A stretch of 64,000 bases of DNA from Margaritifera margaritifera (GCA_029931535.1 JAQPZY010000809.1:1-64000); one strand, 5' to 3'. Counted from the first letter of the stretch, positions 1-10,251 are shown. Notes: a model not told the origin generated them from the sequence alone. Program-made: numbers and translations.

Positions 1-690
1 CACCTGCAAAATCATACTTGTGTTTCCAATACCGGCCTTTACTATATACTACTATCGTTATAATTAGCCTTTTATTTACACATCGGCTTGGTGGAAATAT
101 TGGCGCACAAGAGTTAACTCCCTTGATTGCAATCTATTTTTAGGTACACACAAGTATGCAAATTTGCCTACATCATAAACTAAGAAACATAGTATAGTAC
201 TGATATATATACATACATACATACATACAATACAGATACTATATATATATATATAAATAAAAAAATATATAAACATATATATAAATCATCAATATATCTC
301 TATTTAGAAGTCTAAGGCACTATATAGCTGTGGAAAGGTCTGGTGTCTTCATGGGGTTGGCCACTCTGTCTTGACATTCAGGCCGGGGTCCAGGTCCGAG
401 ATCCTGAAGCAGTTAGGAGGTATTCAGATCTTAAATGACAGATCATGCAACGACCTAAGCTTTCAATGTGAACACAACTGAAGAGTTGCAGGAAGTTCAA
501 AGGTTATGAGACCTCTGAAGCCGTTGACACTCGGACTGGGTGCAAGGTGGATTATGTTCCTTATCCGCTGAGGAACTAAAAGATTTATTTATGTCTAGCA
601 CCCGGTCGTAGACTGGGCTTTTGCAAAAACGTTTTGCGCGCATATGGCCTCACCTGGAAAAATACTAGTGTGTTCGAGAATGGCCTCACC
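1..690 (+). repeat. Left terminal inverted repeat of the Polinton
   Basis: Reads as the reverse complement of about 16480-17089 along its length, for example CAAATTTGCCTRCAYCATAA near the outer end and CATATGGCCTCACCTG near 642-656. Scattered substitutions and indels separate the arms, including a TA/CATA-rich insertion at about 205-290 in this arm. A CACCTG plus A-rich motif occurs at the outer end (1-24) and again at 651-674. Confidence 0.9.
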
Positions 691-782
691 AATTAGAAGG
701 CTGCATATTTATGTTGGCATATATATTGGTTTTGCCTACTTTTTCTAATTGAAGAAATCATATAGTATAATACTGGATTTGA

Positions 783-1347
783 AAGCTATCTTGGAATCAT
801 TTGTGAAAGTGCCTCAGATAAAACAGAGGTCTTCCGAATGTATTGAGTGATGTATACGACACTGCGTGGTTCAAAATTGGCTACAGTTCATGGCATTTGT
901 CCTTTTGCAACAGCCGAGGATATAGCTAGAAGAAAACTTAGCCTACAACCATGATATAAAACTCTGCCTCGTCTTTGGGGAACAGTATTTGATCCAGTCA
1001 TCAGAAGATACATTGATACATTGAGATCAAAACAAACCAAAAAGCGATGGGCAGCGATATATGCATTCAGACTGTCTTGATGGCTACATTGTTAACAACA
1101 ATACAATTTTGCTGTTAGAATTTAAGTGTCCCTTTAGAAGAGACATCAGCAGAATATTATTTGCCACAAGTATTATCAGTTTTAGAAGTTTCAGTTGTTG
1201 CTTCATACGGTTTGCTTGTCGATACAATCTTTTGTAAATGTTCTTTGGACCAATTGGGATTTTACCCAGAATACGACAACAAATTTCATAGCAGAGATTA
1301 CAACAGGTACACTAATAATACAATCGCAATAGGCACCATAGGAATTT
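783..1347 (+). pseudogene. YqaJ/lambda-type exonuclease relic
   Basis: Broken plus-strand frames carry the signature of the YqaJ/alkaline exonuclease family: an N-terminal block LRGSKLATVHGIC (around 860-900), then a WGTVFDPVI segment, then DGYIVNNNT followed by LLLEFKCPF (about 1080-1132), matching the catalytic D...E-x-K core. The reading frame then shifts to EYYLPQVLSVLEV and ends by 1347. Known members trim double-stranded DNA ends for recombination or replication. There are stops after RMY and after the RRKLSLQP block and at least two frameshifts. It sits just inside the left repeat, transcribed inward. The family call rests on motifs only; the gene is not part of the usual Polinton core. 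Confidence 0.6.
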
Positions 1348-1599
1348 AAGCAACTATGACGATTTTACTGATCTTACTCTACTGAGGCAGACTTGTCCTT
1401 ATTTCTGAAGAAAGACCTACATAGAGAACATGATTACATTATTGCAGACATTCAGGACCAGCCTGGTTGCATTCCTTCATCGTATACAATAACGCTAGCC
1501 AATTATTTCTTCGTCCTCTGGCTGCGTCTCTTCTTTTGAAACAAAGAAAAGGCTCATTATGTGGTTGATGTGCAGCAAGTTTGCTCATCTGCAGCAAGT

Positions 1600-2760
1600 T
1601 TGCTCATCTGTTCCTCGTAAAATGTTTGATGAAAAGCTATATGTGCATCTGGACTAAATCCAACTTCCTAATCTGCTCTTCTGTAAGCTCAGGGTACTTG
1701 AAATAGCGAGTAGGTATTTATGAGACAACAACATAGTCAACTTTAAATCCACCCTTATGCTATTTCTTAAGATAGTAAGTTCAGCCAGAGGAAGAGAATC
1801 TCAACGCGCTCTTGAATACTTAAAAATGTTGTAGTATGCTTCAGCTAACTTTTTTTTCATCATCAGCATCTGGCTGTGGTTGCTCTGGTTCTGGTTGTGG
1901 TTGCTCTGGTTCTGGTTGTGGTCGCTCTTCTGGTGTATCTAGTTTTTGCCAGTGATTTTAATAAAACTTTTTTGCGTAAACCGCAAGCTATGTTTTTTTT
2001 GAAACTTTATCGAAATAAATCTGATGACTCTGGAACGCCAACAAAGTTTCCGCGCGGTATTTCTGTTTTTGATAATGTTAGCTCTTTAAGCATGTCCGTT
2101 TCTACCGTCAAAGCCTGCGGATAAGAAAATTAATTGCTGCTTCAAGTTCTTTTGCATCATACACTTTTTTTGATGGGATATTTAACAATAAGATAATACG
2201 CCTCAATTGTCTTTCGCACTCAACATCTAACTTGCCGTTGATCGGCTTGAAAAGATATTTTGCATTTTTTCAAGATAATTTTTATGTGGCGTCATGTCAA
2301 ATGTGCGAGCATGAATGAGATGTGATATTTCCATACTTGGATGCTCTGCACTGACAAAGTGTCCCCCTAGGGTATATTTGTAATCTTGTTATCAAATGCA
2401 GCAAGAACAAACTTGTTTCCTGTGATAATTTTCCAACATGTTCAAGAACTGTGGCAAGAACATTTAAAAAAATATTCGTTATAATCTTTGTATTTTACGA
2501 TGTGATAAAAGCTTCAGCAGTTATTTTTTTACAACCCCTGAAATTTCATCTCTCTGGGCGGCTGCTCTGGTTGTGGCTGCTCAGGAATCTCTGGTTGTGG
2601 TTGTGGCTTGCCGCTTTTATGCTTCAAGTTTTGACTGCGGTTTTCTGGCTTCAGATTGTGATTCCTTGTCATCAGGAGGATCTTTTCGCCGTCTTTTATA
2701 TCAGTAGCGCCATCATTCCATCCAAACCAAGCTCTTTGTAAATATACCGCCTGTCTACAT
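1600..2760 (-). pseudogene. P/E/Q-rich relic of unknown function
   Basis: On the minus strand, codons for Pro-Glu-Gln repeats (pattern PEPEQPQPEPEQPQP) lie at about 1865-1950, and a related PQPQPEIPEQPQPEQPP stretch lies at about 2560-2620. Between and around them are short protein-like stretches broken by stops. The plus-strand open frames here, full of Leu/Val/Trp, are shadows of these repeats. I do not recognise the protein. Such linkers are common in structural proteins, and it is followed upstream on the same strand by another unknown relic and the fibre-like gene, so a virion role is possible but only inferred. Confidence 0.4.
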
Positions 2761-2889
2761 GTTCTTGAAGTCTTTCTTGGTTTTAAAGCTTTTTTTTATG
2801 GTTTTTTTTTGCCAAGGCTTGATTGTACATGCATGCATAGTCAGCATTGTGATTTTTGTTTATTTTTGTGTTCATTTGTCTGCGTTTTA

Positions 2890-3270
2890 TTTTTTATTTT
2901 TTGTTTGTTTGATACACTAATTGTAAGTTACCAATACTCAACTCATTTAATATATTCATAAAGGGCACTCCTATGTTTCTAGCAGCGCTGGCCTATTCCT
3001 TGTCATTGCAGAACTTTTTTAACTTGTCATATTTGTCCAACTCGTCCCGCAACTGTGGCGCTCTCATATGAGTTACTGAGAAAAGACTGAGGATGTGATC
3101 ATCTATTTTTACGCTTTCTTGATCCGCCATAAACTTGTCATACAGTTGTTTGTTTTCACCAATTTCACCATAAAACGTCTTAGTTCTCACGTCATCAAAA
3201 CCCATGCGGTCGTGTTTTTCTTCAAACAACAGCATATCATTATTTGCGTGTAATTCTTCCTAATTCTGAC
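2890..3270 (-). pseudogene. Unknown acidic minus-strand relic
   Basis: An 80-codon frame starts at 3235 (MLLFEEKHDRMGFDD) and ends in TAG at 2991; the same frame then continues open for about 30 codons (ASAARNIGVPFMNI...) to a TAA, suggesting one interrupting stop. A second ATG about 33 bases upstream (MSELGRITRK) is one frame off. The product would be charged and soluble, with no signal peptide or membrane segment. It lies directly downstream of the fibre-like gene on the same strand and may have been co-transcribed. No family recognised. Confidence 0.45.
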
Positions 3271-3286
3271 ATCTTATATATGTTGT

Positions 3287-4543
3287 TTACATAAGATAAT
3301 CAAGCGTAAAAATCTGAACATAAGTTAGACCGGGATTAATTAGCGTCGCAGCAATGCAATACAATCTGTATAGACGATATTTTGTTGTGCCAGATCTTGT
3401 CGTAGCCAGATATGACCTTAATGTATCCGTACTTGTGTAAAGCGTGGTCCAGTTAGCGCTATCATTGGAAGCTTCTAGACTCCAATTGTGGATGTATTCA
3501 GTTGCAACTGATCTGCCTCTAAGTTGAAAGCGCTAAAAAAGCAACCGCCACAGGACAATCTATTCTGATCCAAAAATTATTATAAACGCCTGCTGTAGCC
3601 CATTCGCTATTTCACGCAGTAGATATGTGGTCAGCAAAAGCCAGATGCGCTCTAAAGGCTGCTGAATATTCCGATGATGCAGAGGCTACAAATCAGTTGC
3701 AATTATCAGAATTGGACTACAGCGATGGAATATGTCCTATGGTATTTGTATTCGCTTGGAATCCACACACAGTTTAGTTGTCGCATCTGCATTATCAGTT
3801 GGCACGCCCACATTTTTGATCTGAGAAAAGGTCGCAATGATTCGAAAGCCAGTAACTTTAAACATAACTGAATTTACATGGATGGTAATTATAAAACATT
3901 CTGGCACTTGAATAATGATTGGACAATAAGATGCCTCAGATGACCTTTCAAAAAAAAATCCGCCTTGTCTGTGAACCAAAAACAAAACATGGATTTACCC
4001 ACGGTCACATCCGCATTCATTCCAATATATCTGCTGCTTACCGTAGTAGGTACGCTAGCCAAAATGTGGCCATCTACGCTAAGTTTTATATCTGCATATT
4101 CTTTGGTGGCCGCATCTTTTTCAGTTATGACGTGGCTAAATTTGTCATTTTTCTTAGAATTCATGTCGATGTCGCCAGTCATAGTTCCACCAGCTGACGG
4201 CAAAACATATGGCACTGACATTAATATATTTCATTGCCATTGATTACCGATACCAAGTTGTATTTTACTAAAAGAAAGCGTCCTTGAAGGAAAATATGTA
4301 TTGACAACTGTTAACAACACTCTAGCATTTGCATACTTATGTGCATAATGTTTATTGGCCGCATCTGCGTTATCTGCCGCTGTAGCCACATTTGTAATCT
4401 TTTGCGAAGACATGTTTACCGCTCCAGACATAGTATCCCCAGTTTTTTAGCAAGCGCTTGTTGAGTTCTGTATCAGAAATGGCTGTTGTCGTGCTCGATT
4501 CAGCGCCGCCAATAACTGTACCAGAAGCTGTATAATGACTCAT
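3287..4543 (-). pseudogene. Fibre-like protein with tail-fibre repeats (broken)
   Basis: The start is ATG at 4541-4543 (MSHYTASGTVIGGAES). After a frameshift come repeats of the phage tail-fibre shaft type: MSGAVNMSSQKITNVAT with DNADAANKHYA; AGGTMTGDIDMNSKK with EKDAATKEYAD; and a third degenerate copy with VPTDNADATTK. The C-terminal part reads SVATEYIHNWSLEASNDS and later YRLYRLYCIAATLINPGLTY, resembling the end of an F5/8-type-C (discoidin) sugar-binding fold, and stops at TAA 3287-3289. Inference: a capsid spike with a carbohydrate-binding head. A TGA at about 4231 and further frameshifts break it. The head assignment is weaker than the shaft repeats. Confidence 0.6.
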
Positions 4544-4566
4544 TATATATAACTGTATATATAAAA

Positions 4567-5186
4567 AATGCGCATCATCAACTTTGATTCAGAAGACACT
4601 TAGCGACTTTGACAAGGCTGTTAGCAGTTTTGCTGTTGCTGATTACAATAAGGCCACTTGCAGCAAAACGTTTACAATATTAGAGCCAGAAGAAATAACG
4701 TCCGCAGAAGAACTTGATGGCAACATTGGCTCTGTCATTGTATTTGATGACATCAAAATTGACCGTGACAGCATGAGTAAAATCAAAGAATACTTTTCTC
4801 TGTCACGAAACAAAAACTGCAATTCTATCCACTTTGTCCAGTCTTACTATGATGTGCCAAAATACATTCGAGGTAACACGGGTTGCTTTGTGTTATTTTC
4901 TGGCTTGGACAACCATGACATAGATTCTATGGCGCGTGATCATTGTCGTGGCATAGACGTTGCTAAATTTAAGCAATGTTATCACGAGGCCACTGCTGGC
5001 AGCAAACATGACTTTATGGTTTTTCATAGAGATGCAGAACACGTTCCTGAAATGTATCGTCGCGACTTTGATGACTTTTATTTGCCATATTTATTTGATA
5101 ATAATGGCAACAATATTTTTATGCAAATACAGAATGCCATTTGTACGAGTAGAATATCAAAAGGACAAAGCAGAAGTTATGCGTAA
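4567..5186 (+). pseudogene. FtsK/HerA-like packaging ATPase, P-loop deleted
   Basis: Starts MRIINFDSED at 4567, then jumps frame into a 200-codon open stretch with Walker B VIVFDD (about 4734-4751), a sensor-like FSLSRNKNCNSIHFVQSYYD and an NTGCFVLFSGLDNHD block. This is the order seen in A32-like DNA-packaging ATPases of Polintons and related viruses, which power genome entry into the capsid. The Walker A loop normally found about 20-40 residues from the start is absent, so roughly the nucleotide-binding front of the domain appears to have been lost by deletion between MRIINFDSED and TLSDFDKA. The downstream coiled-coil gene overlaps its 3' end. Confidence 0.75.
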
Positions 5187-6121
5187 ATATGTAGATCAGT
5201 AACAACAACTACATGGCCGCATTATGGCATACAAAATTGCTGAACAGGAATTTCAACGCGATGTAGCACAAAAACTATTTAAGCCTGTAACATTAGCAAT
5301 ATCTGAATCAGCATCTGCACATGACATAAAACAGAACAAGCAAGTTAAAGAACAACTAGTGACCGGTGCGGTTTAACGTCAAACAGAAAGCAAGTACAGC
5401 TCTCACAGCAGCAGCTTCAGGAGGTACAAAAATTAGTAGTGCAATCAGAACAATACTCAGCTTTGCCTTCAAAAATACTACAAGAGAAATAGAACTATTA
5501 AAAAGGGAAGCAGCACGCATATAAACGATGAGATTGATGATACTACATCGACCCTGTCACCGACATCGCCACAGTCACCAGCACAGACACCGTTGTTGCC
5601 ACGGTCATTTGTGCCAAGATATGAGGTTTATCCAGCTGAAGAGGAAGTAGACGGACCTTTAACTGTTCGTCCATTGGTAAATATAACAACTCCAGAAGAA
5701 TACAAAGCAGAGATTGAAAAGAATGAAAAGTACAGTAAGAAAATGTCACGTAAGAAGAATATGAAAAATTATTACATAAAAAAGAGACGATTGCTAACGC
5801 AAACTCATATTATAGTAAAATAAAAGCTGGAAAAACTGATCATGAATTTAGATCCTTGGTTAACATGGAAAGTAACTTAGATTAAAACTTATCAGCGCTA
5901 TAAGAATTTTAAATTTTAAACCTAGAACCAGTACAGGAATAAAATATCACAACAGTTCAGCTGAGCTCACTACACATCTAAAATTATTAGCAGCCAGTAA
6001 ACAAGCGGGCAACGTTGGAGTGGAAGTTGACATTGAAATCGTAGAAATACTAGATCATTTACTTCAACAAAGCATCATTAGTAATGCGGAATGTAAAGTT
6101 TTGTACAGTGATCTGATATAG
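5143..6121 (+). pseudogene. Coiled-coil / Pro-Thr-rich virion-like protein (broken)
   Basis: Frames overlap the end of the ATPase: a helical stretch YQKDKAEVMRKYVDQ then IMAYKIAEQEFQRDVAQKLF; a Gln-rich coil QLSQQQLQEVQKLVVQ; a Ser/Thr/Pro linker (STLSPTSPQSPAQTP); then a basic stretch ending KKRRLLTQTHIIVK at about 5820. Further open pieces reach EILDHLLQQSIISNAE (about 6040-6100) just before the minor capsid start. Several frameshifts are needed to read it as one gene. Position between ATPase and capsid genes suggests a structural protein; I cannot name it. Two adjacent genes rather than one is an alternative. Confidence 0.5.
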
Positions 6122-6126
6122 AAAAT

Positions 6127-6845
6127 ATGTCGCAAACTAATCTCTTTGATTCGAAGTTGGCTCAAGTAATCAGCAATAATTTTACTGTCAGATATAGCAC
6201 ACCCATAGAGTAATCGCAGGATACTCGCTATGAGATCGCTTTAATTTCTGAAGAAATATGGAACTCTTTTCATAATATTACAACTAGCAATAACTATTTT
6301 GTTTTAAAATTTACGTCCGCTAATGATGCAGGAACATTGCTCACCATCATTCATGGCGCCTACAACATTGTTGACATCGGTGATGAGATAAAAATAATTA
6401 TGACAGAGAAAGGTAATATTGGCGAAAACAATAATCAAGCCAAACAAGCATACGCTTAAAACACGATTGACGCTTAAGGGCGGCTACCGAGTTGACTTTA
6501 CAATTGAGAACAACTTAAGAAACCTATTTGGTTTTAGTTCGCGAATTCTATAAGAAAATGGTGTTTACGATGGAGACTTTCCCGTAAACATTAGCGACGT
6601 AAACAGCGTACTTATCAATTGTTCCATAGCTGAAGGTCCATTTGACGCGGGAGGCGGTCATATATAGCTTCAGTCCAAACGCGCCACCAGGATCATTGAT
6701 GACCATAAAGCCGTCGCCGGTCATTTATTATCTGCTCAACAACGTCTACATCATACCAGAAATCACCATGTCAATCACGGATGAATCTGGAAACAACGTC
6801 AACGTTAATAATGAGCGAGTCACATTTTATCTGCATTTGCCATAG
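6127..6845 (+). pseudogene. Minor capsid (penton-like) protein, frameshifted
   Basis: ATG 6127 opens MSQTNLFDSKLAQVISNNF; the frame has a TAA after RYSTPIE (about 6210) and runs to about 6459. Homologous-looking coding continues in a second frame (LKGGYRVDFTIENNLRNLFG to FDAGGG, about 6470-6660, with one stop) and a third (VIYSFSPNAPPGSLMTIKP to RVTFYLHLP, 6660-6845). The order and motifs fit the single jelly-roll minor capsid protein that forms the vertices of Polinton/adintovirus particles. It lies upstream of the major capsid gene, as expected. At least two frameshifts and two stops make it non-functional. Confidence 0.75.
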
Positions 6846-6876
6846 CTAGCCAAAACTATGTAACCTAGTTGTATAA

Positions 6877-7203
6877 ATGAAGCCAATAACGTGCGCAAAA
6901 AGATCATACGAGGATTTTTATCATCGCTGTTCTCAAAGACATCTAAGGCAGTGTCTGGCTTAGTCAAACGAGTTGCTCCACTTGCCTTTGATGTCGCGAA
7001 AAGTGCCATCAGCAGTTGGACAAAAAATTGCAGACAAGATTAAGGGGACGCAAGCGCCACAGCAACCTGTTATGTTACAGCCGCCTGTTACATTGGAGCC
7101 TTTCAAAAAAATCATCAAGGAAATTGCACCAAGAAAAGAAGCTGAGCAAGTAATGACCAGTACTGCCAAAATATATTTTCTAAGCGCGGTGAAAACATTA
7201 TGA
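6877..7203 (+). pseudogene. Small basic amphipathic virion-like protein
   Basis: ATG at 6877 in one frame; overlapping frames give KKIIRGFLSSLFSKTSKAV and LVKRVAPLAFDVAKSAISS, amphipathic helices rich in Lys/Ser/Phe, then a Pro/Gln linker and EPFKKIIKEIAPRKEAEQ. About 100 residues in all, broken by frameshifts. Between penton-like and major capsid genes, adenoviruses encode core and membrane-lytic proteins; the amphipathic character and position suggest a similar job here, but that is inference from context, not from a recognised domain. Confidence 0.45.
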
Positions 7204-8718
7204 ATGAAATTGAGACCCGCACGTCGACAGCCAATAGGAGAGCAGCAGTGTCAAATATCATAGCAGGATCCAGTCTAAAAAGAATTTGTGTGCAAGAAGG
7301 CTTTATAAACATGCTGTCTAGATATACACCAGAATACTTCAAGCTTTTTGATGAAGCACAAATTGACGAGTCAACAACCGAGTATGAGTGCGTCGAATAC
7401 TTGGACAAGGACTCGCATCCAATGAACAAACCAGGCACAAGAATTATTGACACGCGTGATGAAGACGTTTACTTGCTACCTCATAAAGCGTTTCTTAAAG
7501 TCCGCGGATATTTTCAAACCAATGCTGCTCTGCCCGCAAATTATCACGCTAACACAAACGTGGCGATAACAAACAACGGCTGGAGTTTGTTTAAGATGGC
7601 CCGGTATCAACTGAATAATCAGACCGTTGAGGGCATTAGCAACTACCTGCCTGCTGCCAGCACCATCATGAATTTGATTTCGATGAGCGATTACCACAGC
7701 AGAAATTCAGTAACAAATATGTTTTGGTACTAGGATACAAGCAATACAGCAAATAGCAAAAAAGTGCAAACAAGGTGCTGAAGTTCTTCCTGAAGCCGTT
7801 TCTGCTATGGCTGGGCCAACTGAGGCTCAAATTCGTACTACTATTCGTAATGCTTTCATTGATCCACAAAATCCTCATTATAATATTGGCTTTGCAATAA
7901 GGCGCGCTGTCATGGACGGCCACAATGAAGTGTGCATGCTGTTATCACTAAGTTCCATTTTTAGATTTTCCCGCTACATTGATACAGTAGAGGCATTAAG
8001 CACACGCTGGTTTTGGAACGAGCTGATCCTAATATGTACATGCATCACGCAGATGCTGTTGATGACGGACATTTTATTTTTACTAAGTTATCTCTTTGGA
8101 TGCCAAAGATAACGCCTTCTATTTATCACGCGCTAGTTTTTAATAATCTTTTGTCTAGGTTTAACAAGAAACTTTATTTTCAGCAAATGGACATTTACAA
8201 AAGATTACGTATTTAGCAGCGCAATTATCTGTAACATACAGAATAGCTACATTGCCAGGCAAAGAACTACCAAGACATGTATTTATAGCTGTTCAACTTG
8301 CCGCACGAGATGCAGATCAAGAGACAAGCAGCCATGTATTTCACAACTTGGGATTGATTCCCGTTGCTGTCAGAGTCAATAGCAGACAATATCCTGAGCG
8401 CGAACTTGAGTGTATTTTACGCCACTTAGTAGAAATTATTGGCGAGCGTACTTTATGCTTCAGGAAGCTATTCAAAAATACCAGGATGTCCACACGGGAA
8501 ATCAAATATCTCTGGAGGATTTTGCAAACCTGTACACAATTTATCACTTTGACGTTCCTAAATACGTAGAGCGCACAAAAGACTCCATGGCAGATGTTGA
8601 AGTCAAGTGGATTTTCCAACCTGCTGTAGCTGCAAACTATCATGTTTGTGCTGTAATTACATCCGTCAGATTTCTCACACTTGATGCTCTTAGTAGTAAG
8701 ATGATAGTTATTGTGTAA
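7201..8718 (+). pseudogene. Major capsid protein (double jelly-roll), broken
   Basis: The first open part (ATG 7201, 177 codons, to a TAG after TNMFWY at 7733) contains FINMLSRYTPEYFKLFDEAQ and NNGWSLFKMARYQLNNQTVEG. Coding continues in other frames: TEAQIRTTIRNAFIDPQNPH, MYMHHADAVDDGHFIFTKLS, HVFIAVQLAARDADQE, VHTGNQISLEDFANLYTIYHF and the C-terminal KWIFQPAVAANYHVCAVITS, ending TAA 8718. These segments fit the hexon-like major capsid protein of Polintons, the main shell subunit. The usual size is about 500-600 residues, consistent with the 1.5 kb span. At least four frameshifts separate the pieces. The true start could be an internal Met at 7312. Confidence 0.78.
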
Positions 8719-8731
8719 GACAATTCTTATA

Positions 8732-9180
8732 ATGAGTTAGACCACAGAAAAATTTGTTTTGGCGCCATCGCTGCAGCAGTCCCTTGCAGCAGCGCATAAG
8801 AAGCATGCGGGAGTGTCCATCAAAGTTGGAAGCAACCAACTGCATCAGGACAACATGTTCTTGCGCTCACGAAAAAACAGTATCCAGATTGTAATGCGGG
8901 AAAACGTTCCAATACTGGTTTAACCCTAAAGTTATCGCCCAAACAAATATCTCGCATTGGTGGCGCTTTACCCACAATTTTACCACTTCTTACAGCGTGG
9001 GCGTAACAAATATTACCAATTCTTGGTTCGTTAGGAATAGTAGCGGCCACTGGAGCAATATCTGGCGCAACAGAAAAGGTAACAAGCGGCGGAGGCCCGG
9101 GAAACATGCAAAAACCTTAACGCTGGTGAAGACATCAGTTACAGAAAGTTTTGCCGAAAGACTCTACATAGAAATGTCAT
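8732..9180 (+). pseudogene. Hydrophobic core-like (pX-type) peptide, copy 1
   Basis: After ATG 8732 and an immediate TAG, one frame reads FVLAPSLQQSLAAAHKKHAG then SIKVGSNQLHQDNMFLRSRK; a shifted frame reads LKLSPKQISRIGGALPTILP and, past a stop, ILPILGSLGIVAATGAISGA. The layout (basic N-terminus, Gly-Gly, long hydrophobic helix) resembles the small pX/mu-like core proteins seen next to the capsid gene in Polintons and adenoviruses. It ends just before the CT array. Broken by two stops and one or more frameshifts. Confidence 0.45.
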
Positions 9181-9190
9181 ATCAGGAAGT

Positions 9191-9191
<1 letters not shown>

Positions 9192-9248
<57 letters not shown>
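9192..9248 (+). repeat. (CT)n microsatellite inside the Polinton
   Basis: Uninterrupted CT dinucleotides. It separates the first pX-like peptide relic from the second and faces a GA array of similar length about 290 bp downstream; the Ser-Leu open frame across it is spurious. Confidence 0.98.
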
Positions 9249-9251
<3 letters not shown>

Positions 9252-9340
9252 ACTCAACCTAAACAATTTGTGCTGGCCTCTTCTACAGTTGTCCATAAGA
9301 CTATCAGCAAAACATTTTGTTTTCTGACAGCGACAAGTTG

Positions 9341-9535
9341 ATGCTAACAAAACGCCAACACGAAAAAGTGAAAAAACAAAGAGCAGCAGGAAAAGGTGTT
9401 GTACTTGATTTGTCTGCAGCATAACTTAGAAAACAAGGTGGAGTCTTACCACTTCTACCACTGCTAGCTGCTGATAGTGTAGGTGCACTGTTGCCTGGAC
9501 TTCTTGGCAAGCTTTTTGGACGTGGCATTGGTGAT

Positions 9536-9537
<2 letters not shown>
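9341..9537 (+). pseudogene. Hydrophobic core-like (pX-type) peptide, copy 2
   Basis: ATG 9341 opens MLTKRQHEKVKKQRAAGKGV then VLDLSAA, a TAA, and in the same frame LRKQGGVLPLLPLLAADSVG followed by ALLPGLLGKLFGRGIGD, running straight into the GA array. Basic head plus Gly-Gly-hydrophobic tail repeats the layout of the upstream peptide, so the two are probably paralogous core proteins. The natural C-terminus has been replaced or displaced by the microsatellite. Confidence 0.5.

Positions 9538-9597
<60 letters not shown>
9538..9597 (+). repeat. (GA)n microsatellite inside the Polinton
   Basis: Pure GA repeats, the reverse complement of the CT array at 9192-9248, lying between the second pX-like peptide and the protease relic. 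Confidence 0.98.
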
Positions 9598-9599
<2 letters not shown>

Positions 9600-10040
9600 G
9601 AACACAGTGCCGCTAAGCAATTTTGAGATTGAAGAAAAAACGCTTAAAGACATAAAATCATTTCGCGATGTTTTTTTTTTGTTTTTTTTTTCCCCAAGGA
9701 TAGGATGAAAAAATAAACAGGAATAGTAATGAATGCTGCGTTGTAGATATGGAAAATTATTTTGATGATTCTGGAACACATTGGGTTGCCATTGTCAACA
9801 GGCCAGATAATAGTGCTACAGAATAGTTTGATTCGTTTTATTTGCTACCGTGCGGCAACATTAAACAATATATTTCTGGTGCGCGGCGAAGTTGTATTTA
9901 TAACTCAACACAAATTCAGCATATGAATAGTTCAGCATGTGGTCTTTATTGTATTTATGTTATCAGATAACGATGTCAAGGAAAATCCGATTAGATACCT
10001 TACTGGAATTTAATGCGCGATCAACTTTAGACAAGGACAA
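9598..10040 (+). pseudogene. Adenain-like cysteine protease (maturation protease)
   Basis: An N-terminal block LSNFEIEEKTLKDIKSF lies right after the GA array. After T-rich sequence the frame resumes with ENYFDDSGTHWVAIVNRPDN (about 9750-9810), carrying the catalytic His in GTHWVAI, then FDSFYLLPC, then the nucleophile region HMNSSACGLYCIYVI (about 9923-9967), and a tail TLLEFNARSTLDKDKLVLSK. This His-Asp-Cys order is that of adenovirus-type proteases, which cleave capsid precursors. Stops (TAG after SATE; TAA after CIYVIR) and a T-tract interrupt it. It lies downstream of the capsid gene, as in Polintons and adenoviruses. Confidence 0.72.
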
Positions 10041-10096
10041 GTTAGTTTTAAGTAAGCTTAATCAGCAGAAATGATTTCCAAGGGTGTTTTATGTAA

Positions 10097-10220
10097 ATGT
10101 CAAATATAATGACAGCTTCGTGGTGCTTCGCGTGCAGAAAGAATACGGACAGTCTTGAAGAAACTTCATCTCAAACTAAAAACGGACGTTCTGTCATAAA
10201 ATCAATGTGCGTTTTTGCAC

Positions 10221-10251
<31 letters not shown>

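Noticed and set aside
1876..2124. Leu/Val-rich plus-strand membrane protein
   Set aside because: Shadow of the minus-strand P/E/Q repeats.
2451..2741. Trp/Leu-rich plus-strand open frame
   Set aside because: Also antisense to P/Q codons of the minus-strand relic.
3919..4243. Plus-strand open frames of about 92 codons
   Set aside because: Antisense to the fibre-like gene, whose repeats explain the sequence.
9177..9422. Arg-Glu or Ser-Leu repeat open frames
   Set aside because: Artefacts of (CT)n/(GA)n arrays; likewise 9426-9779 and 26559-26798.
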